From the NCBI RefSeq assembly GCF_000236405.1, contig NC_016621.1, forward strand, positions 533,001-597,000: a stretch of 64,000 nt of DNA. The letters run 5' to 3'. This DNA comes from Blattabacterium sp. (Cryptocercus punctulatus) str. Cpu (GTDB taxonomy: Bacteria; Bacteroidota; Bacteroidia; Flavobacteriales; Blattabacteriaceae). Shown here one piece after another: positions 36,319 to 46,377 of the stretch. The notes beneath the pieces are model-generated. The model was not told where the DNA came from and made no database searches. It saw nothing but the letters and a program-made list of their open reading frames with translations. Positions within the stretch are counted from its first letter, which is position 1. Each line of letters begins with the position of its first letter. The position numbers were made by a program, and so were the translations under genes.

Positions 36319-38994
36319 TTAATCCTCATTTTTTAAAAATTTTAAATATTCTTTCGTTTCTTTCAAAACTAAACTTAATCCGTCTATATTTAGACCTATT
36401 GCCATAGAAAAAAAAGATTTACCCCAATATTTTCCATGGATATAATCCGACATTTTACGGATAATTTTATGAGCATGAATATTTTTATTTTTGATAACAG
36501 AATCAGAAATAGAGATAAAAATAATAATTTTATTATTTTGTATAAAACTTATTACCATAAATAAATTCGATACTTCATTTCGTAAATCTAAAACAATTTT
36601 CTTAACAAGGTGGATTTTTAATGTTCTATTTTCATTAGAAATATCGCATATATATGTGATAAAAGGTAATTGGATAGCTTTTAATAAAAACTCTTTTTTT
36701 AAAATTTTAATTTTCTGTAAATAGTTTTTTTCAATTTTTTGTTTTAATTTTTTATTTTCTATTTTTAAACTAAGAAAACTTTTTATCGGAGATTCTGGAT
36801 ATTTCAGAATTTTTTTTAATGATTTATATTGAAAATGAATAGATTTTAAATATTGAATAGCTTTTTTTGAAGTTATAGCCTTTATCCTACGTATTCCATA
36901 CGATATAGAAGATTCTGATAAAATTTCAAAAACTTGAATTAATCCAGTACATTTTACATGTGTTCCAAGACATAATTCAGAAGAATCTCCAAACGTTATT
37001 ACACGTACTTTTTCTTTATATTTTTCATGAAATATTCCTAAACAACCTTTTTTTATTGCTTCTTTTAATGGAAAAGATCTTTTTTCTTCTAAAATAAGAT
37101 TAGAAAAAATTAATTCTTGAACCAATTTTTCTATTTTATTTAATTCTTCTGTAGTTATTTTTTTATAATGTGAAAAATCAAAACGTAAATAATCTTCTCT
37201 AATAGAAGATCCTTTTTGTTGAATATGTTCCCCAAAAACTTTTTTTAATGCAAAATGTAATAAATGAGTAGCTGTGTGATTTTTTTCAATTTCTATTCTT
37301 CTATTTTTATTTACTATTGCTTGAAAAAAGGAATCAATATTTAAAGGAAGTTTTCGAACAATATGTAAAATAACATAATTTTCTTTTATTGTATTTTCAA
37401 TAAAAATTTTATCTATTTTATTTTTTATAAAACCATTATCCCCTAATTGTCCACCTCCTTCAGGATAAAAAGGAGTTTTGGAAAAAACTAATTCGTAATA
37501 AAAATCTTTTCTTTTTTTTACTGATTGATTTTCTACCTTTCGATATTTTAAAATCATAATTTCAGATTTTAAAAAATCATATCCTATAAAATTTTCATTT
37601 TCGTATTTAAATTGATTATTATTAATTTTTATCCAATCACTTTTAATGAGTGTATTATTATCTTTTTTAGATTTTTCTTTTTGTTTTAATAATTCTTTTT
37701 GAAATGATTTTTCATCTATAGAAAAATCATTTTTTTTAGCCAATATTCTAGATAATTTTATGGGGAATCCATAAGTATCATACAATTGAAAAATACTTTT
37801 TCCATCAATAATTTTTTTATTTTTTTCTTTAGTTTTTATGATTAAGTGATGAAATCGTTCATATCCTTTTTCAATTACTCTAAAAAAAGAGGTCTCTTCT
37901 TCTTCAATTACATGTTTAATGTATTCTTTTCTATTTTCCAATTCAGGAAAAAATATTTTCATTTCTCTTACTAAAGATTCCACAATTTGGTAAAGAAAAG
38001 GCTTTTTTTTATATAAAAATCGGGTGGCATAAATAATGGATCTTCTTAAAATTCTTCTTATAACATAACCAGATCCAGTATTTGATGGTAATTGACCATC
38101 GTAAATAGAAACAACTAGAGCTCTTAAGTGATCTGCTATAATCCGTATAGATACATCTTGATAAAATTCTTCTTTATAAATCTTTCCTAAAGAATCTTTT
38201 ATATCTCTAATGATTGGAAAAAATATATCCGTATCATAACTAGATAATTTTCCCTGTAAAACCATACATAATCTTTCTAATCCCATCCCTGCATCTACAT
38301 GTTTTGTAGATAATCTATCTAAGGATCCATCTAATTTTCGAAAAAATTCTATAAAAACTAAATTCCAAATTTCTATCATCTTAGGATGTCCTTTATTAAT
38401 CAGATATTTTCCTGGTAATCTATTTTTTTCTTCTTCATTACGAAAATCAATATGAATTTCAGAACAAGGACCACAAGGTCCTGTAGTACCCATCTCCCAA
38501 AAATTTTCTTTTTTTCCAAAAAAAAGGATATTATTTTTACTTGTTAATGATTTCCAATATTGATATGTTTCTTTATCCATGGATAATCCATCTTTTTCAT
38601 CTCCAATAAAAATGGATATATAAATATTTTTTTTTGGAATGTTATATTTTTGGATTAATAATTCCCAAGCCCATTCTATAGTTTCTTTTCTAGAATAATC
38701 TCCAAAAGACCAATTTCCTAACATTTCAAACATAGTATGATGATAATTATCATATCCTACATTTTCTAAATCGTTATGTTTACCTGAAACTCTAAGACAT
38801 CTTTGAATATTAACGATTCTTTGAAATTCCGGTTTTTTATATCCTAAAAAATAATCCTTGAAAGGATTCATGCCAGCATTAATAAAAAAAAGAGTAGGAT
38901 CATCTCTTAAATAAATAGGAAAAGAAGGAATTATTTTGTGTTTTTTTTTTTGAAAAAAATCAAGGAAAATATCTCTTATATATTGATATTTCAT
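36319..38994 (-). CDS. alaS: alanyl-tRNA synthetase
   Basis: Class II synthetase charging tRNA-Ala, 891 residues, full length. The catalytic core begins FLDFFQKKKHKIIPSFP and includes FFINAGMNPFKDYFLG and RCLRVSGKHNDLENVG. The editing domain has HTATHLLHF and the zinc-binding ELCLGTHVKCTG, where a leucine replaces the usual second glycine of CGGTH; the metal ligands Cys and His remain. The C-terminal oligomerisation domain is present. Three bases separate it from plsC upstream. Confidence 0.97.
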   Translation of the reverse strand: MKYQYIRDIFLDFFQKKKHKIIPSFPIYLRDDPTLFFINAGMNPFKDYFLGYKKPEFQRIVNIQRCLRVSGKHNDLENVGYDNYHHTMFEMLGNWSFGDYSRKETIEWAWELLIQKYNIPKKNIYISIFIGDEKDGLSMDKETYQYWKSLTSKNNILFFGKKENFWEMGTTGPCGPCSEIHIDFRNEEEKNRLPGKYLINKGHPKMIEIWNLVFIEFFRKLDGSLDRLSTKHVDAGMGLERLCMVLQGKLSSYDTDIFFPIIRDIKDSLGKIYKEEFYQDVSIRIIADHLRALVVSIYDGQLPSNTGSGYVIRRILRRSIIYATRFLYKKKPFLYQIVESLVREMKIFFPELENRKEYIKHVIEEEETSFFRVIEKGYERFHHLIIKTKEKNKKIIDGKSIFQLYDTYGFPIKLSRILAKKNDFSIDEKSFQKELLKQKEKSKKDNNTLIKSDWIKINNNQFKYENENFIGYDFLKSEIMILKYRKVENQSVKKRKDFYYELVFSKTPFYPEGGGQLGDNGFIKNKIDKIFIENTIKENYVILHIVRKLPLNIDSFFQAIVNKNRRIEIEKNHTATHLLHFALKKVFGEHIQQKGSSIREDYLRFDFSHYKKITTEELNKIEKLVQELIFSNLILEEKRSFPLKEAIKKGCLGIFHEKYKEKVRVITFGDSSELCLGTHVKCTGLIQVFEILSESSISYGIRRIKAITSKKAIQYLKSIHFQYKSLKKILKYPESPIKSFLSLKIENKKLKQKIEKNYLQKIKILKKEFLLKAIQLPFITYICDISNENRTLKIHLVKKIVLDLRNEVSNLFMVISFIQNNKIIIFISISDSVIKNKNIHAHKIIRKMSDYIHGKYWGKSFFSMAIGLNIDGLSLVLKETKEYLKFLKNED

Positions 38995-38997
38995 AAT

Positions 38998-39783
38998 TTA
39001 ATTTTTTGTTCTTTTGTAATATTTAGGAGATTGTTCTATAGAATCCATAATTTTTTCCATAATTATATTTGTAGTATCGTTATTTAAATCCAATTTAATA
39101 GGTTTTTTAAAAATCATTTTTTGTAAAACTCCTTTTTTTTTAATTTTAATTCCTTTTTTATCATAGGCTTTTTGAAATCCATCTATAACAATAGGAACTA
39201 CAATAGGATTAAATTTTCTTATAACATGAACAATCCCTCTACGTCCAGGAGCAAATTCTTTAGTAGTTCCTTGAGGAAAAGTAATTAACCATCCATCATT
39301 TAAAGCAATTCCCATACGAGTAATTTCAGATAGATCTACTGATCTGTTTACTTTTTTTTTACCCTCTCTCCATGTTCTTTTTACAGTAATAGCTCCTGAA
39401 TAAGTAAATAATTTTGTAAGTATTCCTTTATTTATTGTTTCTTTAGCAGCTAGATAGTATAGATTAATTTTTGGATTTAAAAGGTAAATAGGATTTTTTA
39501 TCGTATTTATAAATCCATTTTTTACACTACAAAAAACATGAAACATAGCAAAAACATCTGCAAAATATGTTTGATGATTAGATACAAAAAGAACTCTTTT
39601 ATCAGGAAGATCTTTAATATATTCTGTACCTTTTAATTTTAATTGATTAAATCCATTATAACGATTGTAAGAAATACAACCAAAGGTGAAAATTAAAAAA
39701 CGTTTTACGAAATGAAAATTTCCAAACGCATCTCTAAATAGAGTACCCTCCTTTTTTTTCAATTTTTTTTTTTTTTTATACAA
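38998..39783 (-). CDS. plsC: 1-acyl-glycerol-3-phosphate acyltransferase (PlsC family)
   Basis: Membrane-associated acyltransferase making phosphatidic acid, 261 residues. The catalytic block is SNHQTYFADVFAM; the substrate block FPQGTTKEFAPG corresponds to FPEGTR of classical enzymes; PIVVPIVIDGF is the fourth block. The ORF begins with a lysine-rich segment encoded by a run of 15 A (39777-39763 on the coding strand) immediately after the second codon, an extreme slippage site; conserved family sequence begins only later (about residue 45), so a downstream start is possible. It is 3 bp upstream of alaS. Confidence 0.88.
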   Translation of the reverse strand: MYKKKKKLKKKEGTLFRDAFGNFHFVKRFLIFTFGCISYNRYNGFNQLKLKGTEYIKDLPDKRVLFVSNHQTYFADVFAMFHVFCSVKNGFINTIKNPIYLLNPKINLYYLAAKETINKGILTKLFTYSGAITVKRTWREGKKKVNRSVDLSEITRMGIALNDGWLITFPQGTTKEFAPGRRGIVHVIRKFNPIVVPIVIDGFQKAYDKKGIKIKKKGVLQKMIFKKPIKLDLNNDTTNIIMEKIMDSIEQSPKYYKRTKN

Positions 39784-39813
39784 AAAATATATAAAATTAG
39801 GAATATTACTTAT

Positions 39814-42800
39814 CTATTTTTTTTCCGTTATTTTTTCATTAAAATTCTCCGAATAATATGAATAATATGATAAAAGAGAAATAAAACCTAAAATTAGTAA
39901 ACTATAATAAATCCAATAAGGAATAGAAATAGGTTCTCCTCTAGCATAAGAATGTAATCCAGAAAGATAATAATTTACTCCAAAATAAGTCATAATAATA
40001 GAACTTATGGATAATATACTGGAAAAATTAAAAAAAAATAATCCTTTAATTCCTGGTATTAGACGAATATGTAATACAAAAGCATATATCATTATACTAA
40101 TGAATGCCCAAGTTTCTTTTGGATCCCAACTCCAATAACGGCCCCAACTACTATTAGCCCAAATAGATCCTAAAAAAGTTCCTATAGTTAATAGAAAAAG
40201 TCCTATAGTAAGGCTCATTTCATTAATAATAGTTAATTTATTGATATGAATTTTAATTTTTTTCTTATATTTTTTGTTAGAATTATATTTTAAAAGAATA
40301 TATAAAATAAGAACTAAAAATCCTAAAAAGGATCCTGTTAAAAAAAATCCATAGCTTGATGTGATAATAGCTACATGTATTATCAACCAATGAGATTTTA
40401 AAACTGGGACTAAATTAGTAATTTCTGGATCCATAGTATCACTATGTGCGGCTATAATCAATAAAATCGAGGAAATTAATGCGGTAATTCCTGGTACAAA
40501 TTGATTTTTATAAAATATTAAACCTATACCTACCAAACACCAACTAATAAAAATTGAGGATTCATACCCATTACTCCAGGGAGCATGACCAGAAATATAC
40601 CACCTTAAAATTAAACCTAAAGATTCAAAAATAAATAGAACGAATAAAAATGAAATGAAAATTTTATAGATCCAAAATATATATTTTCTTTCAAAAAAAA
40701 TTTTTATAAAAGTACTTATAAGAATTATTATTCCAATAACGGAATAAAAAAAAGGCAAACAGTAAAAAATATTTAATTTATTATAAAAAATTTCTAAATC
40801 TATTTTTCTTTTTGAAGGTAAAATAGATTTAGAAATTTTAAATTGATACAATTGTATTTTTTTTATTTCATTATCCGAAATATTCCAATCTTGTTCATTT
40901 TGTGCATTAAATAAAGATTTAAAATAATTATTTAACATCAATAATCCAATTGGATTTAAACGATTAGTATTTGGAATTATCCAACTAGACCATGTATTAT
41001 TTATATCGTTTGGAATAGGAAAAATACGTAAATATTTACCTTGAAAAATTCCATGAATAATTCCTACACGTTCACTAAGAGCAATAACTGCTTTATCATA
41101 TTCATTTCTTTGAATGGGACTTTTAGAAAAAGCATTTTCATAATCTTTTTGTAAATTAAATTTTAATTTTGATGTTTTTGAATCTAAAGTATAAAGATCT
41201 ATCATAGATACATAACCATCTTTATTGGCTTTTGTTTGAATTAAAAATTCAGGGCCACCTCTTTTATCCACTTTAATAAAAGGAATTTTTGTCCAAAAAA
41301 TATTATTATGATGTATAGAAATAAACCATTGATTAGCATCTAAAATTCCTAAATTATTTTTTTTATGTACCTTCCGAAGAAGGTCTAATGCCATAGTATG
41401 TATTGGTTTTATTCTTCCTTTATTATCTTGTACTAATAAATGTCCAAAATTATCTCCATGTTTTTTAGAAATATGAATATTATAAGAAATTTTTTTTAAA
41501 GAATTTTTTTTGAATTTTTTAAATTCATGAATATGAGAGAAAATAAAATTGCTATTAATTAATGAAAAAAAAATAAAGAATACAGAAATTTTAGATAAAT
41601 CTTTTAATTTACTTTTAAGAAAACTAAATCTAGTTCCTTTCCAAAATAAAGTCAGAAACATTCCTATACTCATCAAAAAATACCCAAAATAAGAAAAATT
41701 AGTACCTAAATAATCATTATTTACAGAAAAATGAGTACCTTTTTTATCTGGATCATATCCAGATTGGAAAAATCTATATCCTTTATAATTTAGAACATGA
41801 TTCATATAAATAAAATAATTTTTCTTTTTTTCTTTATCTATTAAAGTTATATTACTAATAAAAAAAGATGGAAATTCAGAACCTGGATAATTTTCTACCT
41901 TAAACTTATTTAACCTTAAAAAAAAAGGAAGATTCAAAAATATCGATCCATATCCAATGGAAATTTGGTGATTATTAAAAAATATAGGTTCACTCATCTC
42001 CATTTTATTTTTTCCTCCTAAAAAAGTTACCAATTTATATTGATTTTGAAACGATATTTTAGCCGTAATGGCGTCTAATAAATTATCATTTTTTTTATCA
42101 TCATTACAGGAATTAATATATTCTAATTTTCCTTTTACAATTCCTTCAGGAATAACCCATTGAACTATGTTTTTTTTATTTTCTATTTGATAAAAACTTT
42201 TTACTTTGAGAGGTGTAATAGTATTTTTGGATAAAAATGTAATTTTTTTATTAATCATATTTATCCTTTTTCCGAAAAAAGAAGATTTTACATAAAGTTT
42301 ATTATTTTTTTCAAAAATTTGAATTCCAAAAGGAATATCCTTATTAAGAGAAAATAAAAATCCATTTATTTTTATTATTTTTCCATTTTTAAGGAAATTT
42401 TCTATTCTTCCTTGTTGATTAGTTGAAACTATTTTTATAATTTTTTCTTTCGTATTTCTTTTCGAAAGAAAAGTTTTTGCACATGGAATATATTTTATAA
42501 TATTTACTTTTAATAAATTACCTTCAAAAAAAAATTTTCCTTTATATCTATGATGAAAAGAAGATAAAATATAAGGATCATTATAAACCATTGTATTGAT
42601 CCCTTTATGTATTTTCAATTTTATATAATTTTTTCTAGAACTAATTTTTCTATTAATATCTCCTTCTCTTAAGGACATCATTCCTTCAAAACTATAGTAC
42701 CTAGAAATAATTCCTCCAATAAAAATAAATACAAATGATATATGAAAAATTAATAAAGGAAATTTTTTTTTATTCCAAAATTTATATTTCCATATATTTC

Positions 42801-42987
42801 CTATTAGATTTATTATAATTAAAATCATCATGGTTTCAAACCAAGTAGATTCATAAATATATATTTTTGCTATATCTGTAGAATATTTCTTTTCTAAAAA
42901 AGTGGCTATTGCCATAGATAAGGCTAAAAATAAAAATAAAAAAGAAGTAATTTTTGTGGAAAAAAGCAATTTTTTTAACGTTCGCAT
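39814..42987 (-). CDS. ccsBA: fused system II cytochrome c biogenesis protein (ResB-ResC, CcsBA type)
   Basis: Membrane protein that exports haem and ligates it to apocytochrome c, 1057 residues. The N-terminal ResB/CcsB-like half has membrane segments near 10-30, 50-70 and 75-95, then a long exported domain with FEGMMSLREGD and MNHVLNYKGYRFFQSGYDPD. The C-terminal CcsA-like half has many helices and the haem-handling WGRYWSWDPKETWAF, with conserved histidines nearby (HSHWLIIHVAI, LSGLHSYARG). Clients here are ActA (six motifs) and ActE (one). It lies 30 bp upstream of plsC. Confidence 0.95.
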   Translation of the reverse strand: MRTLKKLLFSTKITSFLFLFLALSMAIATFLEKKYSTDIAKIYIYESTWFETMMILIIINLIGNIWKYKFWNKKKFPLLIFHISFVFIFIGGIISRYYSFEGMMSLREGDINRKISSRKNYIKLKIHKGINTMVYNDPYILSSFHHRYKGKFFFEGNLLKVNIIKYIPCAKTFLSKRNTKEKIIKIVSTNQQGRIENFLKNGKIIKINGFLFSLNKDIPFGIQIFEKNNKLYVKSSFFGKRINMINKKITFLSKNTITPLKVKSFYQIENKKNIVQWVIPEGIVKGKLEYINSCNDDKKNDNLLDAITAKISFQNQYKLVTFLGGKNKMEMSEPIFFNNHQISIGYGSIFLNLPFFLRLNKFKVENYPGSEFPSFFISNITLIDKEKKKNYFIYMNHVLNYKGYRFFQSGYDPDKKGTHFSVNNDYLGTNFSYFGYFLMSIGMFLTLFWKGTRFSFLKSKLKDLSKISVFFIFFSLINSNFIFSHIHEFKKFKKNSLKKISYNIHISKKHGDNFGHLLVQDNKGRIKPIHTMALDLLRKVHKKNNLGILDANQWFISIHHNNIFWTKIPFIKVDKRGGPEFLIQTKANKDGYVSMIDLYTLDSKTSKLKFNLQKDYENAFSKSPIQRNEYDKAVIALSERVGIIHGIFQGKYLRIFPIPNDINNTWSSWIIPNTNRLNPIGLLMLNNYFKSLFNAQNEQDWNISDNEIKKIQLYQFKISKSILPSKRKIDLEIFYNKLNIFYCLPFFYSVIGIIILISTFIKIFFERKYIFWIYKIFISFLFVLFIFESLGLILRWYISGHAPWSNGYESSIFISWCLVGIGLIFYKNQFVPGITALISSILLIIAAHSDTMDPEITNLVPVLKSHWLIIHVAIITSSYGFFLTGSFLGFLVLILYILLKYNSNKKYKKKIKIHINKLTIINEMSLTIGLFLLTIGTFLGSIWANSSWGRYWSWDPKETWAFISIMIYAFVLHIRLIPGIKGLFFFNFSSILSISSIIMTYFGVNYYLSGLHSYARGEPISIPYWIYYSLLILGFISLLSYYSYYSENFNEKITEKK

Positions 42988-43111
42988 ACGGATATATCTA
43001 TTTAATATTTTTTTTAAAAAAATTATAATATAGTTATAATGTCGGAACTTTTATTTCTCTAAAATAGATCTACATTATAATAGATTTATAAAAAATAAAA
43101 ATGGATAAAAA

Positions 43112-43882
43112 TTATATAGTTATATTCAATCCATCATGAGCTAAATAAACATTTTTAGGTAATTGAATCTGAATTTCATTGTGAAATCCAAAAAAGGGAC
43201 TTATATGTGTAAAATAAGTTTTTTTAGATCCGATTTTTTGTATCATTTCCAATGATTCAGATAATGTAAAATTATATGGATTTTTTGTTTTTTTTCTTAA
43301 AATATTTACAACTAAAATATTCAACCCCATTAATTTTTTAATAGTATGAATAGGGATACTACTTGCATCTGTTATATAGGCAAAATTTTCTATCCGAAAT
43401 CCTAAAATAGGAAGTGTACCATGCCATATATCTAAAGGAATTATTTTCAAATAATCTATTACAAAAAAATCCATATAATTATCCAACTCATAAATAGAAA
43501 TTTTGGAAGTATTTAAATTTTGATTTTTTGAAAAAATATAGTAAAATCTTTTTTTTAAATTTTCTAATACACGATGTAATCCATAAACTGGAATTGTTTT
43601 TTTCATTTTAAAATTAATAGATCTTATTTCGTCCAATCCTCCTATATGATCATGATGTTCATGGGTAATAAAAATTGCATCCAATTTTTCATGATTAATT
43701 CTTAACATTTGATAACGAAAATCAGGGCTACAATCTATCAAAAATGATTTGTTATCCTTTTCAATAAGAATAGAACTTCGAAGTCTTTTATCTTTTAAAT
43801 TATTTGATAAACATACTGGATGCTTAGATCCAATGATAGGGATCCCCTGTGATGTACCAGTTCCTAAAAAAGTAATTTTCAT
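43112..43882 (-). CDS. MBL-fold metal-dependent hydrolase (PhnP-like)
   Basis: Metallo-beta-lactamase-fold hydrolase, 256 residues. It starts MKITFLGTGTSQGIP and has THEHHDHIGGLDEIR (the HxHxDH metal motif near residues 75-80), ITDAS and FTHISPFFGFH, giving further ligands. The layout resembles PhnP-type cyclic phosphate phosphodiesterases and RNase Z relatives; the sequence alone does not fix the substrate. It lies 9 bp after recA. The 124-bp gap between this gene and ccsBA is AT-rich with no open frame. Confidence 0.88.
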   Translation of the reverse strand: MKITFLGTGTSQGIPIIGSKHPVCLSNNLKDKRLRSSILIEKDNKSFLIDCSPDFRYQMLRINHEKLDAIFITHEHHDHIGGLDEIRSINFKMKKTIPVYGLHRVLENLKKRFYYIFSKNQNLNTSKISIYELDNYMDFFVIDYLKIIPLDIWHGTLPILGFRIENFAYITDASSIPIHTIKKLMGLNILVVNILRKKTKNPYNFTLSESLEMIQKIGSKKTYFTHISPFFGFHNEIQIQLPKNVYLAHDGLNITI

Positions 43883-43891
43883 ATATTTTTA

Positions 43892-44884
43892 CTATTGAAA
43901 ATGCTGATTAATTATATTTTTTTTCATTTCATTTCTAATATTTTTTTTTTCTTTTAAAAATTCTTTTACAGAATCTCTTCCTTGACCTAATTTTATATCT
44001 CCATAATGAAACCAAGATCCATTTTTCTTAATAATACCTAAATTAACTCCTATATCAAGAATTTCTCCTATATTTGAAATACCTTCTCCATACATAATAT
44101 CAAATTCAGCAATTTTAAATGGAGGGGAAAGTTTATTTTTTACAACTTTTACTTTTGTTCTATTTCCTAAAATATTTTCTCCATTCTTAATTTGAATTCC
44201 TTTTCGAATATCCAAACGTATAGAGGAATAAAATTTTAAAGCATTCCCTCCAGTAGTTACTTCAGGATTACCATAAACTCCAATTTTTTCTCTTAATTGA
44301 TTAATAAATATCAGTATACTCTTAGATTTTCCTATACTAGAAGTTAGCTTTCTCAAAGCTTGTGACATCAATCTTGCTTGTAGGCCAATTTTAGACTCTC
44401 CCATTTCTCCTTCAATTTCACTTTTCGGAGTTAAAGCAGCTACTGAATCTACAACTATCATATCAATGATCCTTGATCTTATTAAATTATCCACTATTTC
44501 AAGAGCTTGTTCTCCATTATCTGGTTGAGAAATAATTAATTCTTCGATATCTACACCAATTTTTTTAGCATAAACACAATCAAAAGCGTGTTCTGCATCG
44601 ATAAATCCTGCAAATCCACCAATTTTTTGTGATTGACTAATAGCATGTAATGCTAAAGTAGTTTTTCCAGAAGATTCTGGTCCAAATATTTCTATAATAC
44701 GACCTTTAGGAAATCCTTTTATACCTAATGCTATATCTAAACTAAGAGATCCAGAAGAAATAATTTCTAAATTTTCTATACGTGTATCTCCCATCCGCAT
44801 TACTGTTCCTTTACCATAAATTTTATCCATTTTATCTAATACAAGTCTTAAAGATCTTTTTTTTTGTTCAAATTTTTCATTCAT
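43892..44884 (-). CDS. recA: recombinase RecA
   Basis: DNA strand-exchange ATPase for homologous recombination and SOS control, 330 residues. Walker [10 protein letters not shown] (near residues 69-77), Walker [20 protein letters not shown], loop L1/L2 segments including [20 protein letters not shown] and [15 protein letters not shown] are intact. The acidic C-terminal tail is reduced to a short lysine-rich end. Retention in a genome this eroded suggests recombination repair is still used. Confidence 0.98.
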   Translation of the reverse strand: MNEKFEQKKRSLRLVLDKMDKIYGKGTVMRMGDTRIENLEIISSGSLSLDIALGIKGFPKGRIIEIFGPESSGKTTLALHAISQSQKIGGFAGFIDAEHAFDCVYAKKIGVDIEELIISQPDNGEQALEIVDNLIRSRIIDMIVVDSVAALTPKSEIEGEMGESKIGLQARLMSQALRKLTSSIGKSKSILIFINQLREKIGVYGNPEVTTGGNALKFYSSIRLDIRKGIQIKNGENILGNRTKVKVVKNKLSPPFKIAEFDIMYGEGISNIGEILDIGVNLGIIKKNGSWFHYGDIKLGQGRDSVKEFLKEKKNIRNEMKKNIINQHFQ

Positions 44885-44953
44885 AATCTTGTATAAATAA
44901 AATAAAATTCGATATAAAAAATTTATCCATTTATTATTAATTATTATTTTTTA

Positions 44954-46027
44954 TTATTTTTCTTTTAAAATAGAAATTTTACCTTTTGGTAATCTTAAAA
45001 AATATTTATCTCCATTTTCAGGAGTAATAATATCTACAAGATATTGTGGATTTAAAAACATTAAATCTTTATAAGAAATATTGAATTCGGAAGAAAAACT
45101 TTTCAAAGAAATTTTTTCTTTTATTGGAATTAATACGGTATCATTAAATCTAATACGAAAATGAGAATATAAGGGTTGTTGTATATTATGTTCTTTATAA
45201 TAATTCATTATATAATTAATAGCAATAAATTTTGGAATATAATTTTTGGTTTCTTTCGGAAAAAAATTCCATAAACTCCAAAAATCTTTTTTATTATGAA
45301 GTCGGATTATTTTATCTATGGTACTTGGACCAGCATTATAGGCAGCTAAAACTAATTCCCAATTTCCAATTTTATTATATAAATATTTAAAATATCGACA
45401 TGCCGCTTCTGTAGATTTAAATGGATCATTTCTTTCATCATAAATATTATTAATATGTAGATTGTATATTTTTCCAGTTTTAGGCATAAATTGCCAAATT
45501 CCTTGAGCTCCAGATTTAGATGTAATGGTAGGGTTTAGATTAGATTCTATAATGGCAATATATTTTAATTCTTTTGGTATACGATATTTTTCTAATTTTT
45601 CCTCAAACATAGGAAAATAAAAATTAGATAAGGAAATAATTTTTCCTATATATTTTCCCATACGAAGATAACTTTCTACAGATGCATGTATTATTGTATT
45701 ATATTTAAGTATTTTTATTTGAGATTTTTGATTTAGATTATTGATTCTAGATCTTAATTCATTTGCATCTATATTAGTAATAATAAGAGTTTTTTTTATT
45801 ATTTTGTGAGTAATTTTTTTTTTCCAAAAAAATATTTTTTTTGGATTCCAAATATTTTTTTTCCATAAATTATCTATATATATATGATTTATATCAAATT
45901 TTTGAATAGGTATACTTTTATTATAATTTATTTTACTTTTCTGTTCAATAAATGATTTTGATACTGATTGTATAATCAGACTTTTTAAGATGAGCATAAA
46001 AAACATAATATTTCTTATCTTTTTCAT
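44954..46027 (-). CDS. membrane-bound lytic transglycosylase (MltD-like, SLT domain)
   Basis: Peptidoglycan lytic transglycosylase, 357 residues, with an N-terminal signal sequence (about 1-22). The SLT domain holds the catalytic glutamate in AIIESNLNPTITSKSGAQG, then IWQFMPKTGKIYNL and LVLAAYNAGPSTIDK. A C-terminal segment (ISYKDLMFLNPQYLV ending LRLPKG) resembles a diverged LysM-like wall-binding unit. In Bacteroidota these proteins are called MltD. It stands 59 bp downstream of tatA on the same strand. Confidence 0.9.
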   Translation of the reverse strand: MKKIRNIMFFMLILKSLIIQSVSKSFIEQKSKINYNKSIPIQKFDINHIYIDNLWKKNIWNPKKIFFWKKKITHKIIKKTLIITNIDANELRSRINNLNQKSQIKILKYNTIIHASVESYLRMGKYIGKIISLSNFYFPMFEEKLEKYRIPKELKYIAIIESNLNPTITSKSGAQGIWQFMPKTGKIYNLHINNIYDERNDPFKSTEAACRYFKYLYNKIGNWELVLAAYNAGPSTIDKIIRLHNKKDFWSLWNFFPKETKNYIPKFIAINYIMNYYKEHNIQQPLYSHFRIRFNDTVLIPIKEKISLKSFSSEFNISYKDLMFLNPQYLVDIITPENGDKYFLRLPKGKISILKEK

Positions 46028-46062
46028 TCATTAATTATTAATTAAAAAAAAGTGTTAATAAA

Positions 46063-46093
46063 AAAAATAGAAAATGAAAAAATTTCTATTTTT
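46063..46093 (-). terminator. 11-bp hairpin at the end of tatA
   Basis: Arms 46063-46073 and 46083-46093 are complementary with a 9-nt loop; the right arm overlaps the tatA stop codon and the left arm runs into a T-rich tract on the transcribed strand. Shape and position fit an intrinsic terminator of tatA, though the stem is nearly all A/T. Confidence 0.4.
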
Positions 46094-46274
46094 CTTCTGT
46101 AGGATTTTCGTTTTCAGAAGCTTTTTTGAACTCTTTTAACCCGGTCCCTAATCCTCTCATTAATTCTGGTATCTTTTTACCACCGAAAAGTAAAAGTGCA
46201 AGAATTACAATAACCACAATTTCCGTGGTTCCAAATGTTCCAAGTAATATAAAAAAAATAAAAAATAAATCCAT
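46086..46274 (-). CDS. tatA: twin-arginine translocase subunit TatA
   Basis: Pore-forming subunit of the Tat export system, 62 residues. One membrane helix (about 16-32), then the amphipathic segment LLFGGKKIPELMRGLGTGLKEF with the FGxxKxPEL signature and a short charged tail. The start at 46274 leaves a slightly longer hydrophobic lead (MDLFFIFFILLG) than usual. ActB carries a twin-arginine signal, giving TatA an obvious client. TatC is not in the window. Confidence 0.95.
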   Translation of the reverse strand: MDLFFIFFILLGTFGTTEIVVIVILALLLFGGKKIPELMRGLGTGLKEFKKASENENPTEEK

Positions 46275-46377
46275 TGAATGGAAATTTTACTCAAATATAA
46301 AAAAAATTATGAAATTTTTATTTTTTATTATGTTAATTATATTTTAGTTATTTATTTTTTTTTATATAAATAAAAAA

